Source: Zhihengliuella sp. ISTPL4 (lineage in GTDB: Bacteria; Actinomycetota; Actinomycetes; Actinomycetales; Microbacteriaceae). Taken from it: a DNA stretch of 64,000 nucleotides. Shown here piece by piece: positions 33,835 through 42,683 of the stretch. The number at the start of each line of letters is the position of its first letter. Within the stretch, counting starts at the first letter, position 1. The notes under the pieces were generated by a model, which saw only the letters and a program-made list of their open reading frames with translations, was not told the DNA's origin and did not search any database. The DNA lies in NCBI RefSeq assembly GCF_002848265.1, contig NZ_CP025422.1, forward strand, positions 1,580,727-1,644,726, in the 5' to 3' direction. The position numbers and the translations under genes are program-made.

Positions 33835-34148
33835 CAGAGGGCCACCGACATTGGGAGACCCGATTACCCCTGTTCAGAGCGATATTCCAATACGCGCGAA
33901 GGACTCCTCCTGCACACGAACAGACCCGTGATCAACCCTCCACATCACAACAACATCCGCACCGCATGCCGCCGCCGAAAGTCGCTGTTTCCCGGCAAGA
34001 ACCCGCACCCCCGGCAGCACCTACGCCCCACCTACGCCCCGGCATCCACCGAGACCCCCGTACCGCCGGCAAGAAACCCGCACCCACCCCCGACCCGCAG
34101 CACCGGCGCCCGCCGCACCCCAACGACCCCGATCGCGGGAGAGAACCG
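33835..34148. other. 314-bp gene-free stretch with imperfect direct repeats
   Basis: No open frame here has a family resemblance or a ribosome site. The plus strand is C-rich and poor in G. A 20-nt imperfect repeat (CCGGCAAGAACCCGCACCC at 33992-34010 and a copy with one extra A at 34066-34085) and a tandem CCTACGCCCC pair (about 34020-34040) stand out. It may be a remnant linked to the adjacent DUF222/HNH gene or a long 3' region of the Lrp gene. Confidence 0.5.
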
Positions 34149-34586
34149 TCACGCCCGGTCGAAGTCCTCGAAGATCAGGATCGTCCGCGTCGAGCGGATC
34201 GACGGGATCGCCTGGATGTCCTCCAGCACGATGCGGCGCAGGTCGCGGGCATCGTTCGCGCGCACGAGCAGCAGCACGTCGAAGTCGCCGCCGACGAGCG
34301 CCATGTGCTCGATCTCCGGGATCGCCCGGAGCCGCGCGCTCACCTCCTGCCAGGTGGCCTGCTCGATCGCGAGCGCGACATAGGCGCTCGCGTGGTGCCC
34401 GAGCAGCACGGGGTCGGTGCGCACGGTGTACCCCGTGATCACCCCGGCGTCGGTGAGCCGCTTGATGCGGGCATGCGCCCCCGCCCGGGAGATGTGCACC
34501 GCCTCGGCGATCGCGGTCATGGACGCCCGCGCATCCCGCCGCAGCTCCGCGAGGATCGCGCGATCCGTCTCGTCCAGCGCCGCCAT
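34149..34586 (-). CDS. Lrp/AsnC family transcriptional regulator
   Basis: A 145-residue regulator with an N-terminal HTH (LDETDRAILAELRRDARASMTAIAEAVHISRAGAHARIKRLTDAGVITGY) and a C-terminal RAM ligand domain (VLLGHHASAYVALAIEQATWQEVSARLRAIPEIEHMALVGGDFDVLLLV). GAGAGG lies before the ATG at 34586. It is divergent from the 2-oxoacid dehydrogenase operon, an arrangement typical of BkdR-type activators that sense branched-chain amino acids. Control of that operon is the likely role. Confidence 0.92.
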   Translation of the reverse strand: MAALDETDRAILAELRRDARASMTAIAEAVHISRAGAHARIKRLTDAGVITGYTVRTDPVLLGHHASAYVALAIEQATWQEVSARLRAIPEIEHMALVGGDFDVLLLVRANDARDLRRIVLEDIQAIPSIRSTRTILIFEDFDRA

Positions 34587-34653
34587 GGCACCCCTCTCCC
34601 GTCCGGGAAATCCTGACATTTCGGAAGCCATTGTGGCACGTCGCGAGCAATCG

Positions 34654-34672
34654 TCCACGATCCCGCGGTGGA
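34654..34672. promoter_or_regulatory. Inverted repeat in the Lrp/E1-alpha divergent promoter
   Basis: TCCAC (34654-34658) and GTGGA (34668-34672) flank a 9-nt spacer, midway between the divergent starts. It is a candidate Lrp-type binding site. Confidence 0.35.
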
Positions 34673-34736
34673 TCTTGGATGACTGTCGCACGCGCGGCAT
34701 GCTGTCCTCATCGAGTTCGGCAAGGAAGGCGGACGG

Positions 34737-35849
34737 ATGCACCCCCATGACATGCTCCCGCGGGACACCGCGGTACGACTGATCGCCGAGGACGGGACCA
34801 CCCTCCCCGACGAGACCTACGCGCTCCCCGCCCCCGACGTCCTGCTGGCGGCCTACCGCGGCCTCGTCGAAGGCCGTCGCATCAACGATCAGGCCGGTGC
34901 GCTCGTGCGCCAGGGCCGCCTCGCGGTCTACCCGTCGTCGCACGGTCAGGAGGCCTGCCAGGTGGCCGCGGCGATGGTGCTCGGCGACACCGACTGGCTC
35001 TTCCCCACCTACCGCGACTCGGTCGCCGTGATCGCCCGCGGCGTCGCGCCTGCGGAGGCGATGGTGCTCCTCAAGGGCGACTGGCACTCGGGCTACGACG
35101 TCCGCGCGCATCGCGTCGCCCCGCAGGCCACCCCGCTCGCGACCCAGCTCCTGCATGCGGTCGGCTTCGCGCAGGCGGCGAAGCACCGCGGCGAGGACAC
35201 CGTGGTGCTCGCGCTCTGCGGCGACGGCGCGACGAGCGAGGGCGACTTCCACGAGGCGATGAACTTCGCGGCGGTGTTCCACGTACCCGTCGTGTTCTTC
35301 GTGCAGAACAACGAGTTCGCGATCTCGGTCCCCCTCTCCCGGCAGACCGCCGCCCCTTCTCTGGCCCACAAGGCGATCGGCTACGGTATGCCGGGACAGC
35401 GCGTCGACGGCAACGACGTGGCCGCGGTCCTCGCGGTACTCACGGAGGCCGTCGACCGCGCCCGCGCCGGCGGGGGCCCCTCCCTCGTCGAGGCCCACAC
35501 GTACCGCATGCAGGCGCACACCAACGCCGACGACGACACCCGCTACCGCGAACGCAAGGAGGTGCAGGCCTGGCTCGCCCGCGATCCGCTGCTCCGCCTG
35601 CGCGCGCACCTCACCGCGACCGGCGCCCTGGACGACGAGGCCGAGACGCGCTTCGCGGCAGGCGCGGAGGAGATCGCCGCCGCCATGCGCACCGCCCTGA
35701 ACACCGATGCGGAGCTCGACCCGGAAGACCTCTTCCGCTTCGTGACCGCCACCCGCTCACCGCAGCGCGAGGAGCAGTGGCGGCTCCTCCGCGACGAGAT
35801 CGAGCGTTCCCACCCCGCCGAGACGATGACGACCGGAGGCCCCCGATGA
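34737..35849 (+). CDS. 2-oxoacid dehydrogenase E1 component, alpha subunit
   Basis: A 370-residue ThDP-binding subunit. The ThDP motif runs from GDGATSEGDFHEAMNFAAVFHVPVVFFVQNNEFAIS (GDG to NN), with PSSHGQEACQVAAAMVLGDTDWLFPTYRDS upstream and the phosphorylation-loop-like AHTNADDDTRYR downstream. It decarboxylates a branched 2-oxo acid or pyruvate with the beta subunit. AAGGAAGG precedes the ATG. Its neighbour Lrp regulator favours branched-chain 2-oxo acids. Stop and next start overlap by ATGA. Confidence 0.93.
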   Translation: MHPHDMLPRDTAVRLIAEDGTTLPDETYALPAPDVLLAAYRGLVEGRRINDQAGALVRQGRLAVYPSSHGQEACQVAAAMVLGDTDWLFPTYRDSVAVIARGVAPAEAMVLLKGDWHSGYDVRAHRVAPQATPLATQLLHAVGFAQAAKHRGEDTVVLALCGDGATSEGDFHEAMNFAAVFHVPVVFFVQNNEFAISVPLSRQTAAPSLAHKAIGYGMPGQRVDGNDVAAVLAVLTEAVDRARAGGGPSLVEAHTYRMQAHTNADDDTRYRERKEVQAWLARDPLLRLRAHLTATGALDDEAETRFAAGAEEIAAAMRTALNTDAELDPEDLFRFVTATRSPQREEQWRLLRDEIERSHPAETMTTGGPR

Positions 35850-36877
35850 CCATCGCCGAGCACGAGACGTCCGTCGCCCCGACGGACGCCGGCAGCGTCA
35901 CGACCATGACCATGGCCGCCGCTCTCAACCGCGCCCTCGCTGACGCCCTCGCCGCCGACCGCGACGTGGTCGTGTTCGGAGAGGACGTGGGAGCCCTCGG
36001 CGGCGTGTTCCGCATCACCGACGGGCTCACCGCCCGCTTCGGCGAGGACCGCTGCTTCGACACCCCGCTCGCGGAGTCCGGCATCATCGGCACCGCCGTC
36101 GGCATGGCGATGAACGGGATGCGCCCCGTGGTCGAGATGCAGTTCGACGCCTTCGCCCTCCCCGCGTTCGAGCAGATCGTCAGCCACGTCGCGAAGCTCG
36201 GCAACCGCACCCGCGGCGGGATGCGCATGCCGCTCGTGATCCGCGTCCCGTTCGGCGGCGGCATCGGGGGCGTGGAGCACCACTGCGACTCGTCCGAGGC
36301 GTACTACGCGCACACGCCCGGCCTCACCGTCGTGAGCCCGTCCACCCCGCAGGATGCCTACTCGCTGCTCCGCGCGGCCATCGTCTCGCCCGATCCCGTG
36401 GTCTTCCTCGAGCCCAAGAAGCTCTACTGGTCGAAGGGCGAGGTCGACACCGCGGTGACCGCGGAGATCGGCGCGGCGCGCATCGCCAGGGAGGGCACCG
36501 ACGTGACCCTCCTCGCGTACGGAGCCTCCGTGCCGCTCGCGCTGGAGGCGGCGGAGGTCGCCGCAGGCGAAGGACGCAGCGTGCAGGTGGTCGACGTGCG
36601 CTCCCTCTCCCCCTTCGACGACGAGACGGTCACCGCGGCGGTGCGGTCCACGGGACGCGCGGTCGTGATCGCCGAGGCCCCGGGATTCGTCAGCGTCGCC
36701 TCCGAGATCCAGGCCCGGGTGTTCGAGCGCTGCTTCGAGTACCTGGAGGCGCCGGTGCGGCGGGTGACCGGGTTCGACACCCCGTACGCGCCGCCGAAGT
36801 TCGAACACTGGTACCTGCCGGACGTCGATCGGGTGCTCGACGCGATCGACACGCTGCACTGGGAGGACGACGTATGA
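35846..36877 (+). CDS. 2-oxoacid dehydrogenase E1 component, beta subunit
   Basis: A 343-residue transketolase-like subunit: VVVFGEDVGALGGVFRITDGLTARFGEDRCFDTPLAESGIIGTAVGMAMNGMRPVVEMQFDAFALPAFEQI is the pyrimidine-binding region, and the C-terminal half has GRAVVIAEAPGFVSVASEI. It forms the E1 heterotetramer with the alpha subunit. It starts inside the alpha stop and overlaps the E2 gene start by ATGA, giving a tightly coupled three-gene operon. Confidence 0.93.
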   Translation: MTIAEHETSVAPTDAGSVTTMTMAAALNRALADALAADRDVVVFGEDVGALGGVFRITDGLTARFGEDRCFDTPLAESGIIGTAVGMAMNGMRPVVEMQFDAFALPAFEQIVSHVAKLGNRTRGGMRMPLVIRVPFGGGIGGVEHHCDSSEAYYAHTPGLTVVSPSTPQDAYSLLRAAIVSPDPVVFLEPKKLYWSKGEVDTAVTAEIGAARIAREGTDVTLLAYGASVPLALEAAEVAAGEGRSVQVVDVRSLSPFDDETVTAAVRSTGRAVVIAEAPGFVSVASEIQARVFERCFEYLEAPVRRVTGFDTPYAPPKFEHWYLPDVDRVLDAIDTLHWEDDV

Positions 36878-38289
36878 GCACCCCTGTGAAGACCGCCGCC
36901 CGCGTGTTCCGCCTGCCCGACCTCGGCGAGGGGCTCACCGAGGCCGGCCTCGTGCAGTGGCTGGTGGCCGTCGGCGACACCATCACGACCGACCAGGCGA
37001 TCGCCGAGGTCGAGACCGCGAAGAGCGTCGTGGAACTGCCTTCGCCGTTCGCCGGAGTCGTGATCGCCCTGCACGGCACCCCCGGCGACACCATCGACGT
37101 CGGGGCCCCGGTGCTGGAAGTCGCCGACCCCGGAAGCGAGGAGACCGCGTCCGCGCCGGAGACCCCCGCCGCGCAGCCGGAGCACGAGGCGTACCGGCAG
37201 GAGGAGCGCGCGGGATCGGGCAACGTCCTCATCGGCTACGGCACGTCCGCGTCGGCCTCGACGGGCCGGCGACGGCGCCCCGCGGCGCCACGCCCCACGC
37301 CGGCACCGGCCTCGACAGCGCCCGCACTGGCAGCCCCCGCGACCGCTCCGGCGTCGCCCGCACCGGCCTCCCGCGAGCCCGCGCGACCCGCGCCGGTCGC
37401 CGTGCGGTCGCCGCTCGTGCGCCGCCTCGCCCGCGACCTGGGCCTCGACGTGCACGCGATCTCCCCCACCGGAGCGGACGGGGCGATCACCCGCGCCGAC
37501 GTGCTGCGCGCCGCCGTGGACCACGCCGTGGACGGCGTCGCCGCGGCCCCGGCGCCGACCTCCGCGACCGCTTCCACCGGCGAGATCGACGGCCTCCCGG
37601 TCCGCAGCCGCGAGCGCCTGTCCTCGCTGCGCCGTACCGTGAGCGCCCGGCTCGCCCGCAGCCGCTCGGAGATCCCCGAGGCCACCGTGTGGGTCGACGT
37701 CGACGCCACCGAGCTCTGGGACCTCCGCGGGCAGATGGCTCCCGACGGCGCGAAGGCCCCGTCGATCACGGCGCTGCTCGCGCGCTTCGTGCTGCTCGCA
37801 CTGGAGGACTACCCGGTGCTCGCCTCGCGGCTCAGCGACGACGGCTCCGAGCTGATCTCGTTCGACGGCGTGAACCTCGGCGTCGCGGCCGACACCGAAC
37901 GCGGTCTCCTCGTCCCGGTCGTCGCGCACGCGCACCGGCTCACGGTCGCCGACCTCGACGCCGCCCTGCGCGAGCTCGCGGCCACCGCGCGCGCCGGCAC
38001 CCTGCCGCCCGAGCGGCTCCGCGGATCGACCTTCACCCTCAACAACTACGGCGGGCTCGGCGTCGACGGCTCCGCGGCGATCATCAACCACCCCGACGTC
38101 GCGATCCTCGGCATCGGACGGATCATCGAGCGCCCCTGGGTCGTGGACGGGGCGATCGTGCCGCGTCGCATCGTCCAGCTCTCGCTCGTGTTCGACCACC
38201 GGGTCTGCGACGGCGGGTATGCGGCCGGATTCCTCCGCCGCGTGGTGGAGCTCATCGAGCATCCGCTCCGCGCCTTCGGGCGGGTCTGA
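36874..38289 (+). CDS. Dihydrolipoamide acyltransferase (E2) of a 2-oxoacid dehydrogenase
   Basis: A 471-residue E2 with a lipoyl domain (residues 7-85, lipoylated K50 in VETAKSVVELPSP), an Ala/Pro-rich linker, a peripheral subunit-binding domain (SPLVRRLARDLGLDVHAISPTGADGAITRADVL) and a catalytic domain ending in FDHRVCDGGYAAGFLRR with H442. It transfers the acyl group to CoA. No E3 (dihydrolipoamide dehydrogenase) gene is in the window, so E3 must be shared from elsewhere. The order E1-alpha, E1-beta, E2 beside an Lrp gene is typical of branched-chain complexes. Confidence 0.94.
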   Translation: MSTPVKTAARVFRLPDLGEGLTEAGLVQWLVAVGDTITTDQAIAEVETAKSVVELPSPFAGVVIALHGTPGDTIDVGAPVLEVADPGSEETASAPETPAAQPEHEAYRQEERAGSGNVLIGYGTSASASTGRRRRPAAPRPTPAPASTAPALAAPATAPASPAPASREPARPAPVAVRSPLVRRLARDLGLDVHAISPTGADGAITRADVLRAAVDHAVDGVAAAPAPTSATASTGEIDGLPVRSRERLSSLRRTVSARLARSRSEIPEATVWVDVDATELWDLRGQMAPDGAKAPSITALLARFVLLALEDYPVLASRLSDDGSELISFDGVNLGVAADTERGLLVPVVAHAHRLTVADLDAALRELAATARAGTLPPERLRGSTFTLNNYGGLGVDGSAAIINHPDVAILGIGRIIERPWVVDGAIVPRRIVQLSLVFDHRVCDGGYAAGFLRRVVELIEHPLRAFGRV

Positions 38290-38346
38290 GGTCGGCCCGG
38301 GCGGCGAACCCTCGTGGGCGGAGCGCCGATACGCTACGCTCGGCGA

Positions 38347-38370
38347 TTACTGACCGATCATTCGGTAAGT
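38347..38370. promoter_or_regulatory. PaaR-type operator upstream of MHS transporter
   Basis: The palindrome contains ACCGA-N4-TCGGT and reads, on the minus strand, as a close match to the sites at 39786, 47351 and 55197 (shared GATCGGTCAGTAAT). It lies 54 bp before the transporter start. Confidence 0.8.
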
Positions 38371-38424
38371 CGTCGCCGACGTACCCGCGTCGGCGCTCCC
38401 CCCTCGCAGAACAACGGAGTTCGC

Positions 38425-39744
38425 ATGACCTCAGCCACCGCAGCCGCCTCGTCGACCGGAAGGATGCCCGCCGAGGAACGGCGCGTCCTCGCCGGCACCC
38501 TCGTGGGGACGTCGATCGAATGGTACGACTTCTTCATCTACGCCCAGGCGGCGGGCCTCGTGCTCGCCCCGCTCTTCCTCGCCCCCATCGCGGAGTCGAG
38601 CCCCGGGCTCGCCCAGGTGCTCTCCTTCGCGACCATCGGCATCTCGTTCCTCTTCCGCCCGCTCGGCGCGATCATCGCCGGACACCTGGGTGACAAGCTC
38701 GGCCGGAAGAAGATGCTCGTCTTCACCCTCGTGATGATGGGGCTGTCCACCTCCCTCATCGGCGTGCTGCCGACGTACGCCGCCATCGGCGTCGCCGCTC
38801 CCATCCTGCTCATCCTCCTGCGCATCCTGCAGGGCTTCTCGGCCGGCGGCGAATGGGGCGGGGCAGCACTGATGGCCGTCGAGCACGCCCCGTCGGCGCG
38901 CCGCGGCCTCTTCGGCGCCTTCCCGCAGATCGGCGTGCCGGTCGGCATGATCCTCGCCACCTTCACCCTCTGGGCGCTCACGAGCTCGATGTCCCCCGAG
39001 GCCTTCCTCGAGTGGGGCTGGCGCATCCCGTTCCTGCTCTCGATCGTGCTCATCGCGGTCGGCTACGTGATCCGTCGCGCGGTCGACGAGAGCCCCGTGT
39101 TCGAAGACCTGCGTCGCCGCCGCAAGGAGGCCTCGGCGCCGCTCGGGCAGCTCTTCCGGGCGCACACGAAGCAGGTCGTGCTCACGGCCGTCATCTTCAT
39201 CGCCAACAACGCCGCGGGCTACCTGCTGATCGCCTTCTTCGCGACGTACGCGGTGACGGGTCTCGGCATGGAGCGCCCGCCGGTGCTGCTGGCGACCACG
39301 CTCGCCTCGTTCGGCTGGCTGATCTTCACGTTGTGGGGCGGCGCGCTGTCCGACCGCCTCGGCCGCATCCGCACGTTCCAGATCGGGTACGTCGCCCTCG
39401 CGGTGTGGGCCATCCCGATGTGGTTCCTCATCGACACCGCGAACATCGTCTGGTACTTCGTGGCCCTGTTCGTCATGACGTTCGCGCTCGGACTCTCGTA
39501 CGGCCCGCAGGCGGCGCTGTACGCCGAGATGTTCCCCGCGAACGTGCGCTACTCGGGCGTCTCGATCGGCTACGCCCTCGGGGCCATCCTCGGCGGCGCG
39601 TTCGCACCGATGATCGCGGAGGCGCTGCTGAACCAGTTCCACGCCGCGTGGACGATCGGCGTGTACATCGCCGTCGCGTCGATCATCTCGCTTATCGGCG
39701 TCTCGCTGGTGAAGGAGACGAAGGGCGTGGATCTCAGCGTCTGA
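38425..39744 (+). CDS. MFS transporter, metabolite:H+ symporter (MHS) family
   Basis: A 439-residue carrier with twelve helices. It has the MHS opening GTSIEWYDFFIYAQAAGLV, the loop 2-3 motif GHLGDKLGRKKMLVFTLVMMG and a second copy GALSDRLGRIRTFQIGYV. Members import organic acids such as shikimate, proline, citrate or aromatic acids. ACGGAG precedes the ATG. A PaaR-type operator upstream makes phenylacetate or a related aryl acid the likely substrate; this is inferred from regulation, not from substrate residues. Confidence 0.92.
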   Translation: MTSATAAASSTGRMPAEERRVLAGTLVGTSIEWYDFFIYAQAAGLVLAPLFLAPIAESSPGLAQVLSFATIGISFLFRPLGAIIAGHLGDKLGRKKMLVFTLVMMGLSTSLIGVLPTYAAIGVAAPILLILLRILQGFSAGGEWGGAALMAVEHAPSARRGLFGAFPQIGVPVGMILATFTLWALTSSMSPEAFLEWGWRIPFLLSIVLIAVGYVIRRAVDESPVFEDLRRRRKEASAPLGQLFRAHTKQVVLTAVIFIANNAAGYLLIAFFATYAVTGLGMERPPVLLATTLASFGWLIFTLWGGALSDRLGRIRTFQIGYVALAVWAIPMWFLIDTANIVWYFVALFVMTFALGLSYGPQAALYAEMFPANVRYSGVSIGYALGAILGGAFAPMIAEALLNQFHAAWTIGVYIAVASIISLIGVSLVKETKGVDLSV

Positions 39745-39785
39745 CTCCTGGTCCGGGATCGCGGCCGGCCGTATGCCTGTGCCAT

Positions 39786-39811
39786 AATTACCTTACGATC
39801 GGTCAGTAATT
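39786..39811. promoter_or_regulatory. PaaR-type operator upstream of paaJ operon
   Basis: A 26-bp palindrome with AATTAC/GTAATT outer arms around TTACGATCGGTCA. A CATAAT hexamer (39784-39789) overlaps its left edge and could be the -10 element, so binding would block transcription. Confidence 0.82.
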
Positions 39812-39863
39812 CACGACCGGCCGCTCCCGGACCACACCAGGACGACGAAGTCAGGAGATCCGC

Positions 39864-41054
39864 ATGCCAGAGGCCTACCTCGTCGGAGGGGTCCGCACCC
39901 CGGTCGGCCGCTACGGCGGCACCCTCTCCGCCGTCCGTCCCGATGACCTCGCGGCGCTCGTCGTCGGCGAGGCCGTGCGCCGCGCCGGGCTCGACCCGGC
40001 GCGTACGGAGCTGGACGAGGTCATCCTCGGCGCCGCCAACCAGGCCGGAGAGGACAACCGCAACGTCGCCCGGATGGCGGTGCTCCTCGCCGGTCTCCCC
40101 GACACCGTGCCGGGCATCACGGTCAACCGCCTGTGCGCCTCCGGGATGTCCGCCGTCACCATGGCCGCGCAGGCGATCCGCGCGGGCGACGCCGATCTCC
40201 TCGTCGCCGGCGGCGTCGAGTCCATGACCCGCGCCCCCTGGGTGCAGGCCAAGCCGGAGAAGGCGTGGGCGAAGCCCGGAGCCGCCTTCGACACCTCCAT
40301 CGGCTGGCGCTTCCCGAACCCGCACCTCACCGCGCGGGACAAGGCCACCTTCACGATGCCGGAGACGGCGGAGGAGGTCGCCCGCGTCGACGGCATCACG
40401 CGCGCCGAGGCCGACGCCTTCGCCGTGCGATCGCAGCAGCGCGCCGCCGCCGCGATCGCCGCCGGCCGCTTCGCGCCCGAGATCGTCGGCGTGCCGGTCC
40501 GCGACGGCGAGGTGCTCGCCGACGAGGGCCCTCGCCCCGAGACCACCCTTGAGGTGCTCGCGCGCCTCCGTCCCGTCGTGGCCGGCGGAGAGGTCGTCAC
40601 GGCCGGCAACTCCAGCGCCCTCAACGACGGCGCCTCGGCCGTGCTCGTGGCGAGCGCCGAAGCCGTCGAGCGCCACGGCCTGACACCCCGCGCCCGGATC
40701 GTCGTCGGCACCTCCGCCGCCCTGGCTCCGGAGATCATGGGACTCGGCCCGGTCCCCGCGACGGAGAAGGCGCTGTGCCGCTCGGGACTCTCCCTCGACG
40801 ACATCGGCGCCGTAGAGCTCAACGAGGCGTTCGCCTCCCAGTCGCTCGCCTGCATCCGGCGGCTCGGCCTCGACGAGGACCGCGTGAACACCGACGGCGG
40901 CGCCATCGCTCTCGGCCACCCGCTCGGCTCGTCCGGCTCGCGCCTGCTCGTGACGCTGATGGGACGCATGGAGCGCGAGGACTCGCGCTACGGCCTCGCC
41001 ACGATGTGCGTCGGCGTCGGCCAGGGCGCGGCCGTGATCCTGGAGAAGGTGTGA
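39864..41054 (+). CDS. paaJ: Beta-ketoadipyl-CoA / 3-oxo-5,6-didehydrosuberyl-CoA thiolase
   Basis: A 396-residue thiolase with nucleophilic C91 (NRLCASGMSAV), the NEAFA segment, GHPLGSSGSR and the second catalytic Cys in CVGVGQGAA. In phenylacetate catabolism it cleaves 3-oxo-5,6-dehydrosuberyl-CoA and later 3-oxoadipyl-CoA, giving acetyl-CoA and succinyl-CoA. It is the first gene of the operon paaJ-paaF-paaH-paaZ under a PaaR-type operator. Context decides paaJ over a general acetyl-CoA acyltransferase. Confidence 0.9.
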   Translation: MPEAYLVGGVRTPVGRYGGTLSAVRPDDLAALVVGEAVRRAGLDPARTELDEVILGAANQAGEDNRNVARMAVLLAGLPDTVPGITVNRLCASGMSAVTMAAQAIRAGDADLLVAGGVESMTRAPWVQAKPEKAWAKPGAAFDTSIGWRFPNPHLTARDKATFTMPETAEEVARVDGITRAEADAFAVRSQQRAAAAIAAGRFAPEIVGVPVRDGEVLADEGPRPETTLEVLARLRPVVAGGEVVTAGNSSALNDGASAVLVASAEAVERHGLTPRARIVVGTSAALAPEIMGLGPVPATEKALCRSGLSLDDIGAVELNEAFASQSLACIRRLGLDEDRVNTDGGAIALGHPLGSSGSRLLVTLMGRMEREDSRYGLATMCVGVGQGAAVILEKV

Positions 41055-41797
41055 GGGGCGCGGACGAGCCGCTGCTCGTCACCCGCACCGCGGACCGCGT
41101 CGTCGCGACCCTGAACCGTCCGCACAAGCGCAACGCGATCGACCAGGCCACGATCGACGCCCTGCACGCGCTGTGCGCCGAGCTGGAGGAGACGCCGCGT
41201 ACGCTCATCCTCATCGGCGCCGACGGGGTGTTCGCGGCGGGCGCCGACATCGCCGAGCTCCGGGACCGTCGCGCCGACGACGCCCGTCGCGGCATCAACG
41301 CCCACGCGTTCGTCCGCGTCGCGCAGCTGCCGATGCCCGTGATCGCCGCGATCGACGGCTACGCGCTCGGCGGTGGCGCGGAACTCGCCTACGCGGCCGA
41401 CATCCGCCTCGCGACGCCGACGCTGAAGATCGGCAACCCGGAGACCGGCCTGGGGATCCTCGCCGCCGCCGGAGCGAGTTGGCGCCTCAAGGAGATCGTG
41501 GGCGACGCCCGCGCCATCGAGCTGCTGCTGACGGGCCGGACGGTGCACGCCGAGGAGGCCCTCCGCATCGGTCTCGTCTCCTCGCTGCACGAACCCGCAG
41601 ACCTCCTCGACGCCGCCCACGCGGTCGCCGACCGCATCGCCCGCAACGACCCCGCGGCGACCATGGCGACCAAGCGGGTGTTCCGGGCGCCGCGCGACCA
41701 GCACCCCGCGGTCGACCTGGAGGAGCAGGCCGCGCTGTTCGAGAGCCCGGAGAAGCACCGCCGCATGACCGCCTTCCTGGAACGGAGAGACCGATGA
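41051..41797 (+). CDS. paaF: Enoyl-CoA hydratase/isomerase, phenylacetate pathway
   Basis: A 248-residue crotonase-fold protein with the oxyanion-hole segments FAAGADIAEL and DGYALGGGAELAYAADIRLA, and the catalytic acidic residues in NPETGLGILAAAGASW. It probably hydrates 2,3-dehydroadipyl-CoA. The GTG start overlaps the thiolase stop (GTGA) with GGAG 5 nt upstream; the stop overlaps paaH by ATGA. The paaF name rests on operon position. Confidence 0.88.
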   Translation: MRGADEPLLVTRTADRVVATLNRPHKRNAIDQATIDALHALCAELEETPRTLILIGADGVFAAGADIAELRDRRADDARRGINAHAFVRVAQLPMPVIAAIDGYALGGGAELAYAADIRLATPTLKIGNPETGLGILAAAGASWRLKEIVGDARAIELLLTGRTVHAEEALRIGLVSSLHEPADLLDAAHAVADRIARNDPAATMATKRVFRAPRDQHPAVDLEEQAALFESPEKHRRMTAFLERRDR

Positions 41798-42669
41798 GCA
41801 CGCCCTCCTCCCCCGAAGCCGCAGCCCCGGCCCGCGTCGGCGTGCTCGGCGGCGGACGCATGGGCGCCGGCATCGCCCACGCGTTCCTCCTCGCCGGATC
41901 CCCCGTGACCGTCGTCGAGCGGGACGGCGACGCCGCCGCGGCCGCCGCCGCTCGCGTGCACGGGTCGATCGACGCCTCGCTCTCCCGTGGCACGGCGATC
42001 GAGACCGCCGAGGCGTACCGGGCCCGGTTCGCGACCGGGACCGACGCCGCACTGTTCGCGGACTGCGCCCTCGTCATCGAGGCCGTGCCGGAGGAGCTGT
42101 CGCTGAAAATCGACGCCCTCACCCGGGTCGAGCGCCACCTCGCCGACCATGCGGCCCTCGCGTCCAACACGTCGTCCATCTCGATCGACGAGCTCGCGGC
42201 GGTGCTCGACCGCCCCGAGCGCTTCCTCGGGATGCACTTCTTCAACCCGGTGCCCGCCTCGACCCTCGTGGAGGTGGTCCGTGGCGGCGCGACCGCGGAG
42301 ACTCTCGTCGCGGACGCGGCCTCCTGGGTCCGCGCGCTGGGGAAGACGCCCATCGTCGTCGCCGACGCCCCGGGTTTCGCGTCGTCGCGTCTGGGCGTCG
42401 CCCTCGGCCTCGAGGCGATCCGGATGCTCGAGGACGGCGTCGCCTCCGCGGCCGACATCGACGCGGCCATGACCCTGGGCTACAAGCACCCCGTGGGACC
42501 GCTCCGACTCACCGACATCGTCGGGCTGGACGTCCGGCTCGGCATCGCCGAGTACCTCGCGGCACAGCTCGGCTCGCGTTTCGAACCCCCTGCCCTGCTG
42601 CGCCGCCTCGTCGCCGAGGGGCACCTCGGCCGCAAGAGCGGACGCGGCTTCTACGAATGGGACGACTGA
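41794..42669 (+). CDS. paaH: 3-hydroxyacyl-CoA dehydrogenase, phenylacetate pathway
   Basis: A 291-residue enzyme with an NAD loop GVLGGGRMGAGIAHAFLLAG, ASNTSSISI and GMHFFNPVP (catalytic His and serine region), and the C-terminal helical domain (TLGYKHPVGPLRLTDIVGLDV). It oxidises 3-hydroxyadipyl-CoA to 3-oxoadipyl-CoA with NAD+. Overlaps link it to paaF upstream, and paaZ follows 14 nt after its stop. Confidence 0.92.
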   Translation: MSTPSSPEAAAPARVGVLGGGRMGAGIAHAFLLAGSPVTVVERDGDAAAAAAARVHGSIDASLSRGTAIETAEAYRARFATGTDAALFADCALVIEAVPEELSLKIDALTRVERHLADHAALASNTSSISIDELAAVLDRPERFLGMHFFNPVPASTLVEVVRGGATAETLVADAASWVRALGKTPIVVADAPGFASSRLGVALGLEAIRMLEDGVASAADIDAAMTLGYKHPVGPLRLTDIVGLDVRLGIAEYLAAQLGSRFEPPALLRRLVAEGHLGRKSGRGFYEWDD

Positions 42670-42683
42670 TGAAGGGAACCCCC

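Noticed and set aside
33932..34123. 63-codon minus-strand frame in the gene-free gap
   Set aside because: Cys/Gly-rich composition from repeats, no Shine-Dalgarno or leaderless -10 signal, no resemblance to a known small protein.
30814..34383. 1189-codon open frame on the plus strand
   Set aside because: It lies antisense to the ALDH, DUF222/HNH and part of the Lrp gene. It is Arg/Gly/His-rich with no family resemblance, a typical high-GC shadow.
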